Of a stretch of DNA of 32,103 bases, positions 1 to 9,600 are shown piece by piece. The position numbers and the translations under genes were made by a program. Each line of letters opens with the position of its first letter. Within the stretch, counting starts at the first letter, position 1. The notes under the pieces are model-generated. The model worked only from the letters and a program-made list of their open reading frames with translations. It did no database searches and was not told the origin of the DNA. The DNA is from Chloroflexota bacterium (GTDB lineage: Bacteria > Chloroflexota > Anaerolineae > B4-G1). The DNA lies in NCBI GenBank assembly GCA_012514315.1, contig JAAZAN010000211.1, positions 1-32,103 of the forward strand, written 5' to 3'.

Positions 1-725
1 CAGAGCCATTGGAGAGCCCAGTCTGCCGGTGTCCGCTCAGTTGGCGCGGACGCCCAGATGGCTTCGATCGCAGGTGGGGCGCTCACCAGCTTGCCGCCCA
101 GCAAGGGTTCCATGATCACGACGCCCAGGCCCTTCGATGCAGCATACTTCAGGCCTTTGGCGCCTGCCTGATTGTCGATGTCCATGTAGTTGTATTGGAT
201 CTGGCAGAACTCCCACTTGTCGTATGCATCGATGATTTCCTGGAAGACCGGATACTCGTCGTGGAAAGAAAAACCCAGGCGCCCAATGCGCCCGTCCGCC
301 TTGGCGCCCTCAGCCCACTCGAGTACGCCCAGGCCGTGTACCTTGGTCCAACTGTCCTTGTTCAGTGCATGCAGTAGATAGAAGTCGATGTGTTCCGTCT
401 GAAGCTTCCCGAGTTGCTCGTTGAGCAACCGGTCGAAGTCTGCAGCTGTCTCGACTTTCCAGCAAGGCAACTTCGTCGCCAGATGGACCTTCTGGCGGTA
501 ATCGCCCTGAAGTGCTTTTCCAACGAACAGCTCACTATTGCCCTCGTGATAGCCATATGCTGTGTCGACGTAGTTCACCCCGTGGTCGATCGCGTGGTGA
601 AGCATTCTGGTCGCTTCCGGCTCGTCGATCTGCTCATACTCTCCACCGATGGTCGGTAGACGCATACAACCGAAGCCGAGCGCCGACACCTGTACGTCAA
701 GATTTCCGAATTTCCTGTACTTCAT
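1..725 (-). CDS. Aldo/keto reductase, 3' end beyond window
   Basis: NADPH-dependent aldo/keto reductase in the TIM-barrel superfamily; the first 241 codons are visible and the frame is open to the window edge. The N-terminus reads MKYRKFGNLDVQVSALGFGC. The expected catalytic tetrad is present: Asp54 and Tyr59 (in VDTAYGYH), Lys85 (in LATKLP) and His119 (in YLLHAL). The start resembles the COG1453 group, which usually carries a C-terminal 4Fe-4S segment; that part lies outside the window, so this placement is tentative. The gene follows the hydroxyacid dehydrogenase by 38 nt on the same strand and looks like a later gene of the gntR operon. The substrate cannot be deduced; a sugar, polyol or 2-oxo acid is plausible from context. 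Confidence 0.9.
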   Translation of the reverse strand, partial: MKYRKFGNLDVQVSALGFGCMRLPTIGGEYEQIDEPEATRMLHHAIDHGVNYVDTAYGYHEGNSELFVGKALQGDYRQKVHLATKLPCWKVETAADFDRLLNEQLGKLQTEHIDFYLLHALNKDSWTKVHGLGVLEWAEGAKADGRIGRLGFSFHDEYPVFQEIIDAYDKWEFCQIQYNYMDIDNQAGAKGLKYAASKGLGVVIMEPLLGGKLVSAPPAIEAIWASAPTERTPADWALQWL

Positions 726-763
726 TCCGATGGTCCTCCGTGTGTGAATTGGCGGTGTGGGAA

Positions 764-1729
764 TCAATATCCCAATCGCTTGTTGACTACGTTGCGCAGG
801 GGGAGCCCTGCCTGATAGCGCTTCAGGTTGTCTAGGAATATGTCGAAGGCGCGCTCATCATAGTGGGGCGTCCGTCCAGAATAGTGAGCCGTAATAATCA
901 CATTGTCCATATCCCACAGAAGTGAGTTTCCTGGTAGCGGCTCGGTCTCGAAGACATCCATACCAGCTCCGGCGATCTTTCCGTTATTCAGTGCCTGAAC
1001 CAGCGCAGCCTCGTCGATGGTACCCCCGCGTCCAATGTTGATGATGTAGGCCGTTGACTTCATAAGGTTCAGCTCATACTCCCCGATCATACCTGATGTA
1101 CGGTGAGTGAGTGGCACCGTCAGCACGACGAAGTCCGCCTGTGGCAGGAGTTCGCTAAGTCGATCTGGCCCCGACATCGACGCGACTCCTTCGACTGAGA
1201 CAGAGGGGTCTCGCCGCACCCCGAGCACGTGCATACCCAGAGCGCTGGCCAGCCGGGCTGTCCGGGCGCCGATTGCGCCGACGCCAATCAAGAGCATCGT
1301 TTTTCCAGTGACCTCGAATATGCCAGGAGGTTCTGCCTCGGATGACCATTCGTGACGCGACTGTGCTCTGATGGCGTGGTGCAGTCCGCGCGCGAAGGCC
1401 AGTATTAGCGCAATGATGTGTTCGCTGATCGGTATGGCGTGGACACCCGACGCATTGGTCAGCACGAAATCCATGTCAACAGCCTCTGGGTGACGCATCA
1501 ACCAATCCGCGCCCGCTCCCCATTGCTGCAGCCAGCGCAGGTTGTGTGCCTTGGCGAGCAAGGCACGCGGGAAACCACCCGCGGCGATCTCAATGGTGTC
1601 TATGGTGGCCTCTATCTCGGTCGGATCATGGGTGACCAGTAGCTTCATATGCGGCGCGGTAGCCTGGACGTGTTCAATCTGTGCCCTGGAGAGCGTCCCA
1701 GGCTCAAAATTCATCAGCAATGTGGTCAT
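764..1729 (-). CDS. D-2-hydroxyacid dehydrogenase, NAD-binding
   Basis: A 321-residue D-isomer-specific 2-hydroxyacid dehydrogenase that would interconvert a 2-hydroxy acid and a 2-oxo acid with NAD(P)H in the cytoplasm. The nucleotide-binding glycines lie at about 149-154 (GVGAIG). The catalytic Arg234 (NIGRGG), Glu263 (FETEPL) and His282 (TAHYSG) are all present, and the length is normal. The reading frame is open further upstream, but the ATG at 1729 has a good GGGGGAG ribosome site (1734-1740), and the residues before it show no family similarity. It lies 82 nt downstream of one aldo/keto reductase and 38 nt upstream of another, behind gntR. Substrate unknown; sugar-acid degradation is a reasonable guess only. 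Confidence 0.92.
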   Translation of the reverse strand: MTTLLMNFEPGTLSRAQIEHVQATAPHMKLLVTHDPTEIEATIDTIEIAAGGFPRALLAKAHNLRWLQQWGAGADWLMRHPEAVDMDFVLTNASGVHAIPISEHIIALILAFARGLHHAIRAQSRHEWSSEAEPPGIFEVTGKTMLLIGVGAIGARTARLASALGMHVLGVRRDPSVSVEGVASMSGPDRLSELLPQADFVVLTVPLTHRTSGMIGEYELNLMKSTAYIINIGRGGTIDEAALVQALNNGKIAGAGMDVFETEPLPGNSLLWDMDNVIITAHYSGRTPHYDERAFDIFLDNLKRYQAGLPLRNVVNKRLGY

Positions 1730-1811
1730 ATATCTCCCCCCTGGTAAGCAACTCTGGCCAGGCTGCTCTGCCTGGCCCGGAGAGCTCCGTGAATTACCCG
1801 TTAGCCTCGGC

Positions 1812-2672
1812 CTACTCTTCTGACAAAGGGAACAAGGGCGTGATGCCATGACTGCGAGCAGCGACCTCAGCCATCTCGTCTTCCGACAGAGGCCTGAAGT
1901 CATCTGCTGCATCGCAGGCCCACCACAGCAGCTCAGCGTGACTGGGGCTGACAGCCGCCGTAATCGGCAACGATAGCGTGAACCGGAACCCCAGAGTGGC
2001 CTCATCGAAATCACCTACAGGTGCGTACCAGCACTTGTCCCACCGCTGTTCCTCACCCTCGGACCATGGACGTTTGGCCAGCGCCTTCAATGCCAAAGCG
2101 CCTACCTGCTTCTCCTGTGCCTTCTCAAGGACGCGCGGGCCGAAATTGCCCTGGTTCCAGGCGACCCAGTTGAAGGGAAAGAGAATGGAGTCGAACTCGA
2201 AGCGATCCATAAGCGCCAAGGCCGCTTCCTCAGAGTGAGCGGAGAATCCCAGATAGCGTGTCAAACCTTGGTCGCGCGCTTTGACGAATGCCTCCAGCGC
2301 GCCGCCTGGTCCGGTGATCTGCTCGACTTCCTCCAGTGTAGTGACAGCGTGTAGTTGGTACAGGTCGAAATGGTCGGTGCGTAGGTGCTTGAGCGATTGA
2401 TGCAGTGCTGACCATGCCGCATCTGCGTCGCGCATCTCGGTCTTGCACGCGAGGAACACTGAGTTGCGGTAGGGTTCGAGCGCTGGCCCAAGCCGCTCTT
2501 CCGCGTTTCCATAGCTGGGAGCGACGTCAAAGTAGTTGATCCCTCGCTCTTCGACGGCCTTGGCAACTAGCCTGCTAGCCGAGGCAGGTTCCTCATTCAT
2601 CACAACGATGCCGCCGAATCCGACAATGGTGAGCATCTCACTGGTCTTTCCTAACTGTCTTTTCTCCATCAT
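1812..2672 (-). CDS. Aldo/keto reductase
   Basis: A 286-residue aldo/keto reductase starting MMEKRQLGKTSEML. Tetrad residues are visible at Asp49 and Tyr54 (YFDVAPSYG), Lys77 (LACKTE) and His108 (YQLHAV). No cysteine cluster is seen at the C-terminus, so it is a plain NADPH oxidoreductase. Two adjacent ATG codons (2672 and 2669) lie behind AGGAG; the second has the better spacing (7 nt against 4), so the true start may be one codon later. An upstream in-frame extension to 2801 would overlap gntR and is not family-like. It is the first gene after gntR (gap 49 nt) and probably shares its promoter. Confidence 0.92.
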   Translation of the reverse strand: MMEKRQLGKTSEMLTIVGFGGIVVMNEEPASASRLVAKAVEERGINYFDVAPSYGNAEERLGPALEPYRNSVFLACKTEMRDADAAWSALHQSLKHLRTDHFDLYQLHAVTTLEEVEQITGPGGALEAFVKARDQGLTRYLGFSAHSEEAALALMDRFEFDSILFPFNWVAWNQGNFGPRVLEKAQEKQVGALALKALAKRPWSEGEEQRWDKCWYAPVGDFDEATLGFRFTLSLPITAAVSPSHAELLWWACDAADDFRPLSEDEMAEVAARSHGITPLFPLSEE

Positions 2673-2721
2673 TGTTCTCCTGATCGGATGATATGTCCGC
2701 AGAGATTGCGTGACCGTTGGG

Positions 2722-3423
2722 TTATCCCTGTACGCTTCTGACCTGACTCTGCGAGTGGTCGATATGGTCGCACATCGCCTGACGCGCGCCGGTTGGGTCA
2801 CCTTCTTTGACTCTAGCCAGGATACTCCGATGATGATGCAAGCCGTCCTCAGCCGCCCGAGGCGCCTGCAGGGACGTTCGGATTGCGTCGAGCCGGAGAT
2901 TGGAAATCGGGCTCAGGAGCACGCTGAACAGTTCATTGTGTGTGGCCGCTGCTAGAGTAGCGTGGAAAGACATGTCGTGCTGTGTGAACTCAGCCGGGTC
3001 GTCCATAGAGGCGACCATGCCCTCGACCGTGGCGTCCAGAGCGGCCAGGTCTTCTGGCGTGGCCCGCTCGGCAGCGAGTCCCGCAATCTCCACCTCGATC
3101 ATCTTGCGAATCTCATACAGATCGTCGATGGTGTCACGGCTTTGGCGCAGCTTGAGCATCAGGTGGAGCGATGCGGCCGCATCCGTGCCGCTCAACGCCT
3201 GCACGTACGTACCACAGCCCGGTTTGACCTTGACGACACCCCGGACGTGGAGCGAACGGATCGCCTCTCGAATGACGGTGCGGCTGACCTCTAGCTTCTC
3301 AGCCAGTTCCCGTTCCCCTGGGAGTTTGTCGCCAGGGCGCAGGGACTCACACGATATGAGCTCCAGAATTTGGTCTGCGACCTGTTCATAGAGCCTATCA
3401 CGTTGTAGGTGGAAGTCGAACAT
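2722..3423 (-). CDS. GntR-family regulator, FadR subfamily (FCD domain)
   Basis: A 233-residue transcription factor. Residues about 8-72 form the GntR winged helix (LYEQVADQILELI, then LPGERELAEKLEVSRTVIREAIRSL). The C-terminal two thirds look like an FCD ligand-binding domain with the usual metal-site pattern: Asp/His in HDMSFHATLAAATHNE and later His residues in DGLHHHRSIL and DHIDHS. FCD regulators generally bind small organic acids and lose operator affinity on binding. The ATG at 3423 begins the conserved region but has no strong ribosome site; an in-frame TTG at 3432 lies 10 nt behind AAGGA and is an alternative. A longer frame back to 3492 would run over the operator and near the promoter start site, so I reject it. 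The gene is first in an operon with oxidoreductases. Confidence 0.93.
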   Translation of the reverse strand: MFDFHLQRDRLYEQVADQILELISCESLRPGDKLPGERELAEKLEVSRTVIREAIRSLHVRGVVKVKPGCGTYVQALSGTDAAASLHLMLKLRQSRDTIDDLYEIRKMIEVEIAGLAAERATPEDLAALDATVEGMVASMDDPAEFTQHDMSFHATLAAATHNELFSVLLSPISNLRLDAIRTSLQAPRAAEDGLHHHRSILARVKEGDPTGARQAMCDHIDHSQSQVRSVQG

Positions 3424-3470
3424 GTCCGTCAAATCCGCCGCATCCTTTCTCTCTGACAGCGTGCTGGTAC

Positions 3471-3485
3471 AGTGGTCTGACCACT
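3471..3485. promoter_or_regulatory. Palindromic operator of the GntR regulator
   Basis: AGTGGTCTGACCACT is a perfect inverted repeat: 7-bp arms around a single central base. It contains the TGGTnnnACCA core typical of FadR-subfamily operators. It lies at about +4 to +18 of the predicted transcript from the promoter at 3495-3523, where a bound regulator would block its own transcription and that of the downstream oxidoreductases. Confidence 0.75.
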
Positions 3486-3494
3486 CAACCACAT

Positions 3495-3523
3495 CTTATA
3501 CCACGTTTGTTGGCTTACGTCAA
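3495..3523 (-). promoter_or_regulatory. Sigma70-type promoter of the gntR operon
   Basis: On the minus strand, TTGACG (3523-3518) is separated by exactly 17 bp from TATAAG (3500-3495). The predicted start is near 3488, just upstream of the palindromic operator, giving a leader of about 65 nt before the ATG. Confidence 0.75.
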
Positions 3524-3601
3524 GTGCTATGGGTTGGAGGTGGGAGGAGATGGATCGGGACCGATGTGCTGATTCTGGGCACGCTGGCCCGATGAGAAGT
3601 C

Positions 3602-3633
3602 GATGCCCTCGCTGCACGTGGAGCGAGGGCATC
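3602..3633. terminator. Perfect 12-bp hairpin after the macroglobulin gene
   Basis: Arms GATGCCCTCGCT (3602-3613) and AGCGAGGGCATC (3622-3633) pair perfectly around an 8-nt loop that itself contains the palindrome CACGTG. It begins 20 nt beyond the stop codon of the minus-strand macroglobulin gene. No U-run follows on either strand, so it is a terminator-like or 3'-end-stabilising hairpin rather than a textbook intrinsic terminator. Confidence 0.6.
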
Positions 3634-3652
3634 CCGATTGATCGAATGTGGG

Positions 3653-6600
3653 TTATCGACTTTGTTCTGTGATGGTGAATTGCCTGCCGTTGCTTCGCCC
3701 AAAGACCTCGGGGAAGTAGAACTCCTGAGCGAACGCCGGGAGCACCTGGTACTGACCGGTCTGAGTCGCTCTGAAGGCATACACATACTCGTAGGTGCCG
3801 GCTGGCAGATAGTCCGCGAATAACACGACTCTATCGTCGCGCAGCTCGCTGCGATTGTACCAGCGCCACCAGTCATAGCGGCCCCATTCCTCGGCTGTCC
3901 TGTCGCGGTACAGCGCTGGTTCCTGCTCAAGCAAACTCACCGTTGCCAGGCTAGCGTCAATGGCCTCGGCGCCTGCCGGTAGCGGGTCTTCGACGACCAC
4001 GTAGTAGAGATCGTGCGGCGCGATGATCGTGAGCTTCACCTGGATGGCGTCGCCAATACTGGCTTCATCCACATCCGGGCAGAGGTGTTCGCCAGCGCAG
4101 TCACTCGCATGGTACTCTCGCGACACAATGATCCCACGATGGAGCGGGTCGACGTCTTCGACCGGCAGGTACACCTTGAGGTGCGCAGTGTAGTAGAGGC
4201 TGCCATTGCCCGGCCCGCGCTCAATGAGCAACGGATTGCTGATCTGCCGGCGCAGGTCAGAGATGGGTACGGAGACCTGCACAGGCTGGTCGATGGTATC
4301 GGGCAGCGCTCTGCCTTCAGCCAGCCTCTGCTGATCCAGCCAGACGCTGAAGTCGTAATCCCCATGCAGTTCGCCCGTGGTGACCATCCAGTCAGTCAGG
4401 GCGATGATTGCCCAGGCTGTCTCCTGCGTTGTCTCCCAGATGCCATCTCGGCGTGCGGTCATAAGCCAGCGAACGATGGAGGGATTAAGCGCGTTGTCAG
4501 GATCCAGCCGAATCATCGCGTCGAGTATCACCGCGGTGGAGCGAGTGTCCGTGTTCATCGCCCATCGGTCGTGATCCTGCTCCTCCCAATGCGTACCCGT
4601 GGCGCTCAGAATCGCTGCGTTCTGAAGGTCGGAGAGCAGTGTGGCGATTCGGGCCTCCCCCGGTTTGATCAGGTTGATAGTCATCGCCAGAAACGCGTGG
4701 CCGTAATGGCTCAGCTTCCCGCGTTGGCGGTAGAGAGCGTCTACATACTCGCTTGCCCGACGTGACTGGCCAGAGACAGCCATGACATAGAGTGTGAATG
4801 CCTGTTGGTTAGCCTGTCGGAACGAGGTCAATTCACGCACGCTTACCAGCGTGCCCTCCAGGTAATTCAGGCCACTATCGATTGTCTCTGCTGGGATGTC
4901 AAACCCGGCGTCGCGCGCCTGGGTGAGAGCGAAGACAACGTAGGCGCTCAGATGGGGGGAACTCTGTCCGCCAGCCCACCAGCCCCATCCACCATCGGTG
5001 TTCTGTTGAAGCACGAGCCTGTCCACTCCTTCTCGAACTAGATCCGGCAGTCGCGCTTCCAGTTCTGGATCGGATTGTCCCAGGTCGCGCAAGGCTGCGT
5101 ACGTGAGTACGTTGGGCAGGAATCGGCTCACAGTCTGTTCGGTGCATTCATAAGGGAAGTGTTCCAGGTAATCCAACCCGTCGATCATACTTGCAGCCAA
5201 CGAGGGATCCAGACGTACAGCGAGTTCTCCACGCCGATCATCGTATCGGGGAGGGAGCGAGACCATCTCGGTCCGGCTGCCTGCGTCGGTCAATTGCCCT
5301 CCAGTTCCGACAACTTCTGGCGCTGAGTAGCGCAATATCGGCAGCAGGCCATCGGGGGCCGTCGTCAGCCGAGGGCGGGCTGCGTCACTGAATTCATCAC
5401 TCACCGCACTCATCACGACGGATGCAGCCTGGACATCCTCCGCAGTGACCCACCAGACGAAACGCTCTTCGCCCGTATTCGCGATCGTCCGATTCTGTGC
5501 GGCGGAAGAATCGAGGGTCAATCCAACAGCCTCCAGGGTAACCGTAACATCCTGGGGTGCACCCGTGTTGTTGCTGACCAGTGCCGCGAGCTCAACGCGA
5601 TCGCCTGCCACAAAGAACCGAGGTGTGACCGGACGAACGAGCAGCGGTTTCGTGACAAGCAGATCAATGGTCTGGGCGCCGACCTGCGTGTCGGCAGTCA
5701 CGCCTACGCTTCGGACGACCCAGGTGGTGAGGTTGTCTGGCAGGGAAACCGTCACAATAGCCCGTCCATTCTGACCCGTGGTGACGGCGCCATTCCAGAA
5801 AGCAGTGTCTAAGTATTCCTCCCTCAACTGCACTCCTGGCCGTAGTAGTTGAGGGGCTTGCTGCGATTCCTCGTAGCTCAGTGCTTTGTCCTCGGCGACG
5901 GCCGCCCGAGTTGGGGCTGGAAGTGCGGCAGCAAGCTCCGCCTCAGCATCGCCTCCAATGCCGTTGGCGGCTAACTCGAGTTCCTGGTACTGGTCCATCT
6001 CCTGAAACAGCCAACGATTGACCGATATGGCCATCCCGCTACTCGTGAGAATGCCCAGCCCTCGTTGTCCATAGAATGCGTCCACGATCTGATCGGGTTC
6101 GCGCGGATGCAGGCTCAGGATCGCTTTGTCGACTACATCCAGGGAGAAGCCGGCCTGCACCGGCTCTCCAGTTGAATCTCGCGCTTCCACCTGGAACGTA
6201 ACGGTGGAACCGGGCTCAGCCTGTGCCATGCTGGGTGTGATAGTGACCGCGAGGGATTGTTCGACTGGTCTGACGGTCAGTTCAACGTAGCCTACCTTGT
6301 GAGAGGCGACTCGCTCCACATCGTCGGGGCCCCTAACGATGACAACCGATACGTAGATATTGGGAGCATAATCGTTGGTGATCGGGAACTCGTAGATAGT
6401 GGAATTGGTCTCCAGCTTCACGACGTCCTGATGCAGGATGCCGCCGCGCTCGATCGTGAGCCAGGCCCACTGCTCGCCGACGAACGGGCTGGGGATGAGA
6501 ATCTCCGCTGTGTCGCCCGGGACATAGCTGGCTCTATCGCTGATCAGTGTGAACCGATCGTTGTTCTCGCGTCGCCATGAGATGTCGCCATCTCCGCTGA

Positions 6601-9600
6601 CCCAGATCCATGTAGAGCTTCTCACCGGGCGCTCGCCAGAATCATAGCCGCTGACGATCACTCGATACGAACCACCGCGGTCGGGGATGAAGTTCACGAC
6701 CCCCTCGGCATTCTCATCGGTTTGCAGAGACCCTGTGAAGACCAGTGTGTCAGTAGCCTGCCACTCCCATGTACCTCCTCCGAGATCGTCCTCGACGAAC
6801 GAGTTGTTCCAGTCCCGGCGATAGATCTGGACATCGAGTGGCTGATCAGGCCAACGCTCGCCCTCCCAGTCGACAGTCACAACATCCACCATTGTGGGGC
6901 GATCCACTCTGCCAGTGGCCTGTTGAGCAGCCAGACCAATGTAGAAATCACCCGGATGGACGATCATGGTAGCCCGGCCGGAGATGGTCTGCCCATCTCG
7001 GCCGACAGCGGTTCCCTCAAGAATCAACTGCTGGCCACCAGTCATAATACTTGTTGGCAGTGATAGCTGGAACTGCCCTTGCGCATCTGTGGTACCGGTC
7101 CCGCTGAGAATCACCTCAGGTGCTTCAGGTTCCCACCACCGGCACCACAAGCAGACCCAGGGATCATCTCTGTCGGAGAAATCGTATCGAGCGAACTGGA
7201 CAGGTTCGAATCGATGTGTGGTCGATAGCACGTTCCAACTGATTGTCGTGTCGGCGACGGGACCCCCAAAGTAGTAGCTGAGCTGAAAGGTAACTTCAGC
7301 GGTCTGCTCAGAAGCGAGATCCGTACGGCCTGGCGCGACGTTGACTTCGAACTCGGGTGGGCGGTATGCAGCCACCTGGAAACTGCTGTAGAATACCTCG
7401 CGGCCGAATGAAGCTTGGAGGTTGTACTGACCGAGGCTGGCGCCCTGTGGCAGGACAAACTCACTGTGAAAGGCGCCTAGTCTGTCCAGCTCCAATCCTT
7501 CAGAGTGAACCTGTTCACCTGCTGCGTCGTAGATTGTCACCTCGACTCGGTTGGTCTGTGGCACGGCATAGTGTACATCGCGTTCGGCGCGAACGATGCC
7601 TCGGAAGTAGGTCGTCTGGCCAGGCCGATAAATGGGCCGATCGGTATAGATGTGCGCCCGGTAGGCGCCGTCCTGCTGGCTCTGTTCGATGCCAAAATCC
7701 CAAGGGCTGATGCCCGTACTCCATTCCCACCCGGAGCCTCCTACGACAAACGGCTGGTGCGACGCGACTGTTACCGTGCCATAGTGAAGGTCGGGCCCCA
7801 GAGGGAAACTGGCCAACCCTTCGCCGTCTGTGATGGACGAACCAATGCGATCGCCTTTGTCGTCCCAGGCTGTCAGCGATACATTCGCAGTCGGACGGCC
7901 TGTGGCAAGGTCGGTAACCCACACCCAAAGTTCATCCTGGCCCTTCTTCAGCGTGAGGTTGAGTTCCGAAGCGACGATCAGACGCCTGTGAGCCCAGCGG
8001 TCAAACTCGACGTCTGGCGACTTGACATCGAGTAAGTAGATGCCGGGGGTCAGGTTACCTTGGTTCTCCACGAGTTCGACAACGATGTGCTGTGTTTCAT
8101 TGAGCACATTCTCTGCGGCTACCGACCACTGCCGGACAGGCTGTCCAGTTGGCTCGTATTCCCACCAGGTCTGCTGAGCCTGCAGGAGATCCTCCTGCTC
8201 GAGCCGGTACAGCTTGAAGTTCAGTCTTCCGGTGTTAAGGCTTGACACGAGCACCCGCGCCGGTGCGCTGGCGTCCATCGTACCCACCGTGCTCGGCGGA
8301 TTGAGTTGGATCCACGAGGGCAACGGGGCGGTGCGGAAACGAACGGTGAACTGTTGACCTGTTGTGTTGCCATATGGGTCGGCGATATTGGGGGCAATGC
8401 TCACCGAATAGTCGGTCGAGGGTTGTGCTCCAAACTCGACTACGAAGGTGTGATCGTGAGAGCTATAGTATGTATAGACGAGGGCTGGCGACAGTGGGGG
8501 TGTCATCGTCAGGTTGCGCATCACCGTGCTGGGATCGATCGGTGTGTTGAACATAATTCGAAAGGCGGTATACGGCCACACATCATTCTGTCCATCATCC
8601 GGATCCGTTTCAACGATCCGCGGCAGGGGGACGGTGGTGAACTGCCAGGTGTAGTTCTCTCCCATACCCTGACCACCGCTAAGGCTCTGCACATCTCTGG
8701 CTATAGAAACGGCATACGTTGTATTGAACTCCAGTGACTGGGCGGGAGTGAATATGAGTGTGGGCCCACTCACCGTTATTCTCCCCGGAATCTGAGCGTC
8801 CCCCTTGCTCAGGCGGAATGCGGCGCCAGCGGACTCAGCGTCGATGGGCATATTGAAGCTCATCTGGATGTTCGCTCCGATGGGTACGAGGTCCTCGCGG
8901 TCCCGTGGGGCGGTCCACGTGATCTGTGGAGGTTGTGTTGTGAATGACCATCTGTAATCGTCAGCCATAACGCCGCCGGTAGTGTCTGCCAGGCCGCTGG
9001 CGATGCGAGCTGAGTACGTTACTCCACCTGCCAATGCCTTGGTGGGGCTGAAAACGTAGATGGATGTGTTCAGCCACTCTCCACTGCCCTCGACGGGCGG
9101 ATCAAGGGTGAGGGGTTGGGGAAGGTCCGCCTGTGTGAGGTCACTGACTGTCATCAAGGGGACCACTGGCCGGTTGAAGATGACAGTTATGGTGCTGGAT
9201 GCCTCAACTTCGTCAGTGTCAGGCGCCGGAATCACCTGCGCGACTTCCAGATATCCCACGGTACGAAAGCGAAAGCTGTATGTGCTACCCATCGTGTTGC
9301 CGTCAGTCGCTTTCGCGTTGGCATCAACGGACACTTGATACTGCGTGTCCCGTTTCAGAGAGCGAGCAGGCTGGAAACGCACGGTGCGTGTGTCTGGCCA
9401 CGTGAAGCGTCCCTGAACCCTGGGGCTTACGCGAAGCGCCCTCTCCACGGAACTGCGATCCATCGGCCGATCGAAGATCAGTTCGATGGCCCCATCAAGG
9501 TTGAGTTCCTCGCCACGTTCAGGTGTGCGTTGGATCACAGTTACTGGAATCGATTGCGCCTGCGATGGCGTCGGGGAAGGTGAGGGGCTGGGATAGAGGC

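Noticed and set aside
1730..2014. Upstream N-terminal extension of the hydroxyacid dehydrogenase
   Set aside because: It overlaps the preceding reductase gene and has no similarity; GGGGGAG sits right before ATG 1729.
2673..2801. Upstream N-terminal extension of the aldo/keto reductase
   Set aside because: It overlaps gntR in another frame and lacks family similarity; AGGAG just before 2672 defines the start.
4013..4765. A 250-codon open frame opposite the macroglobulin gene
   Set aside because: It shows no recognisable domain and lies wholly within a conserved thioester-protein gene on the other strand.
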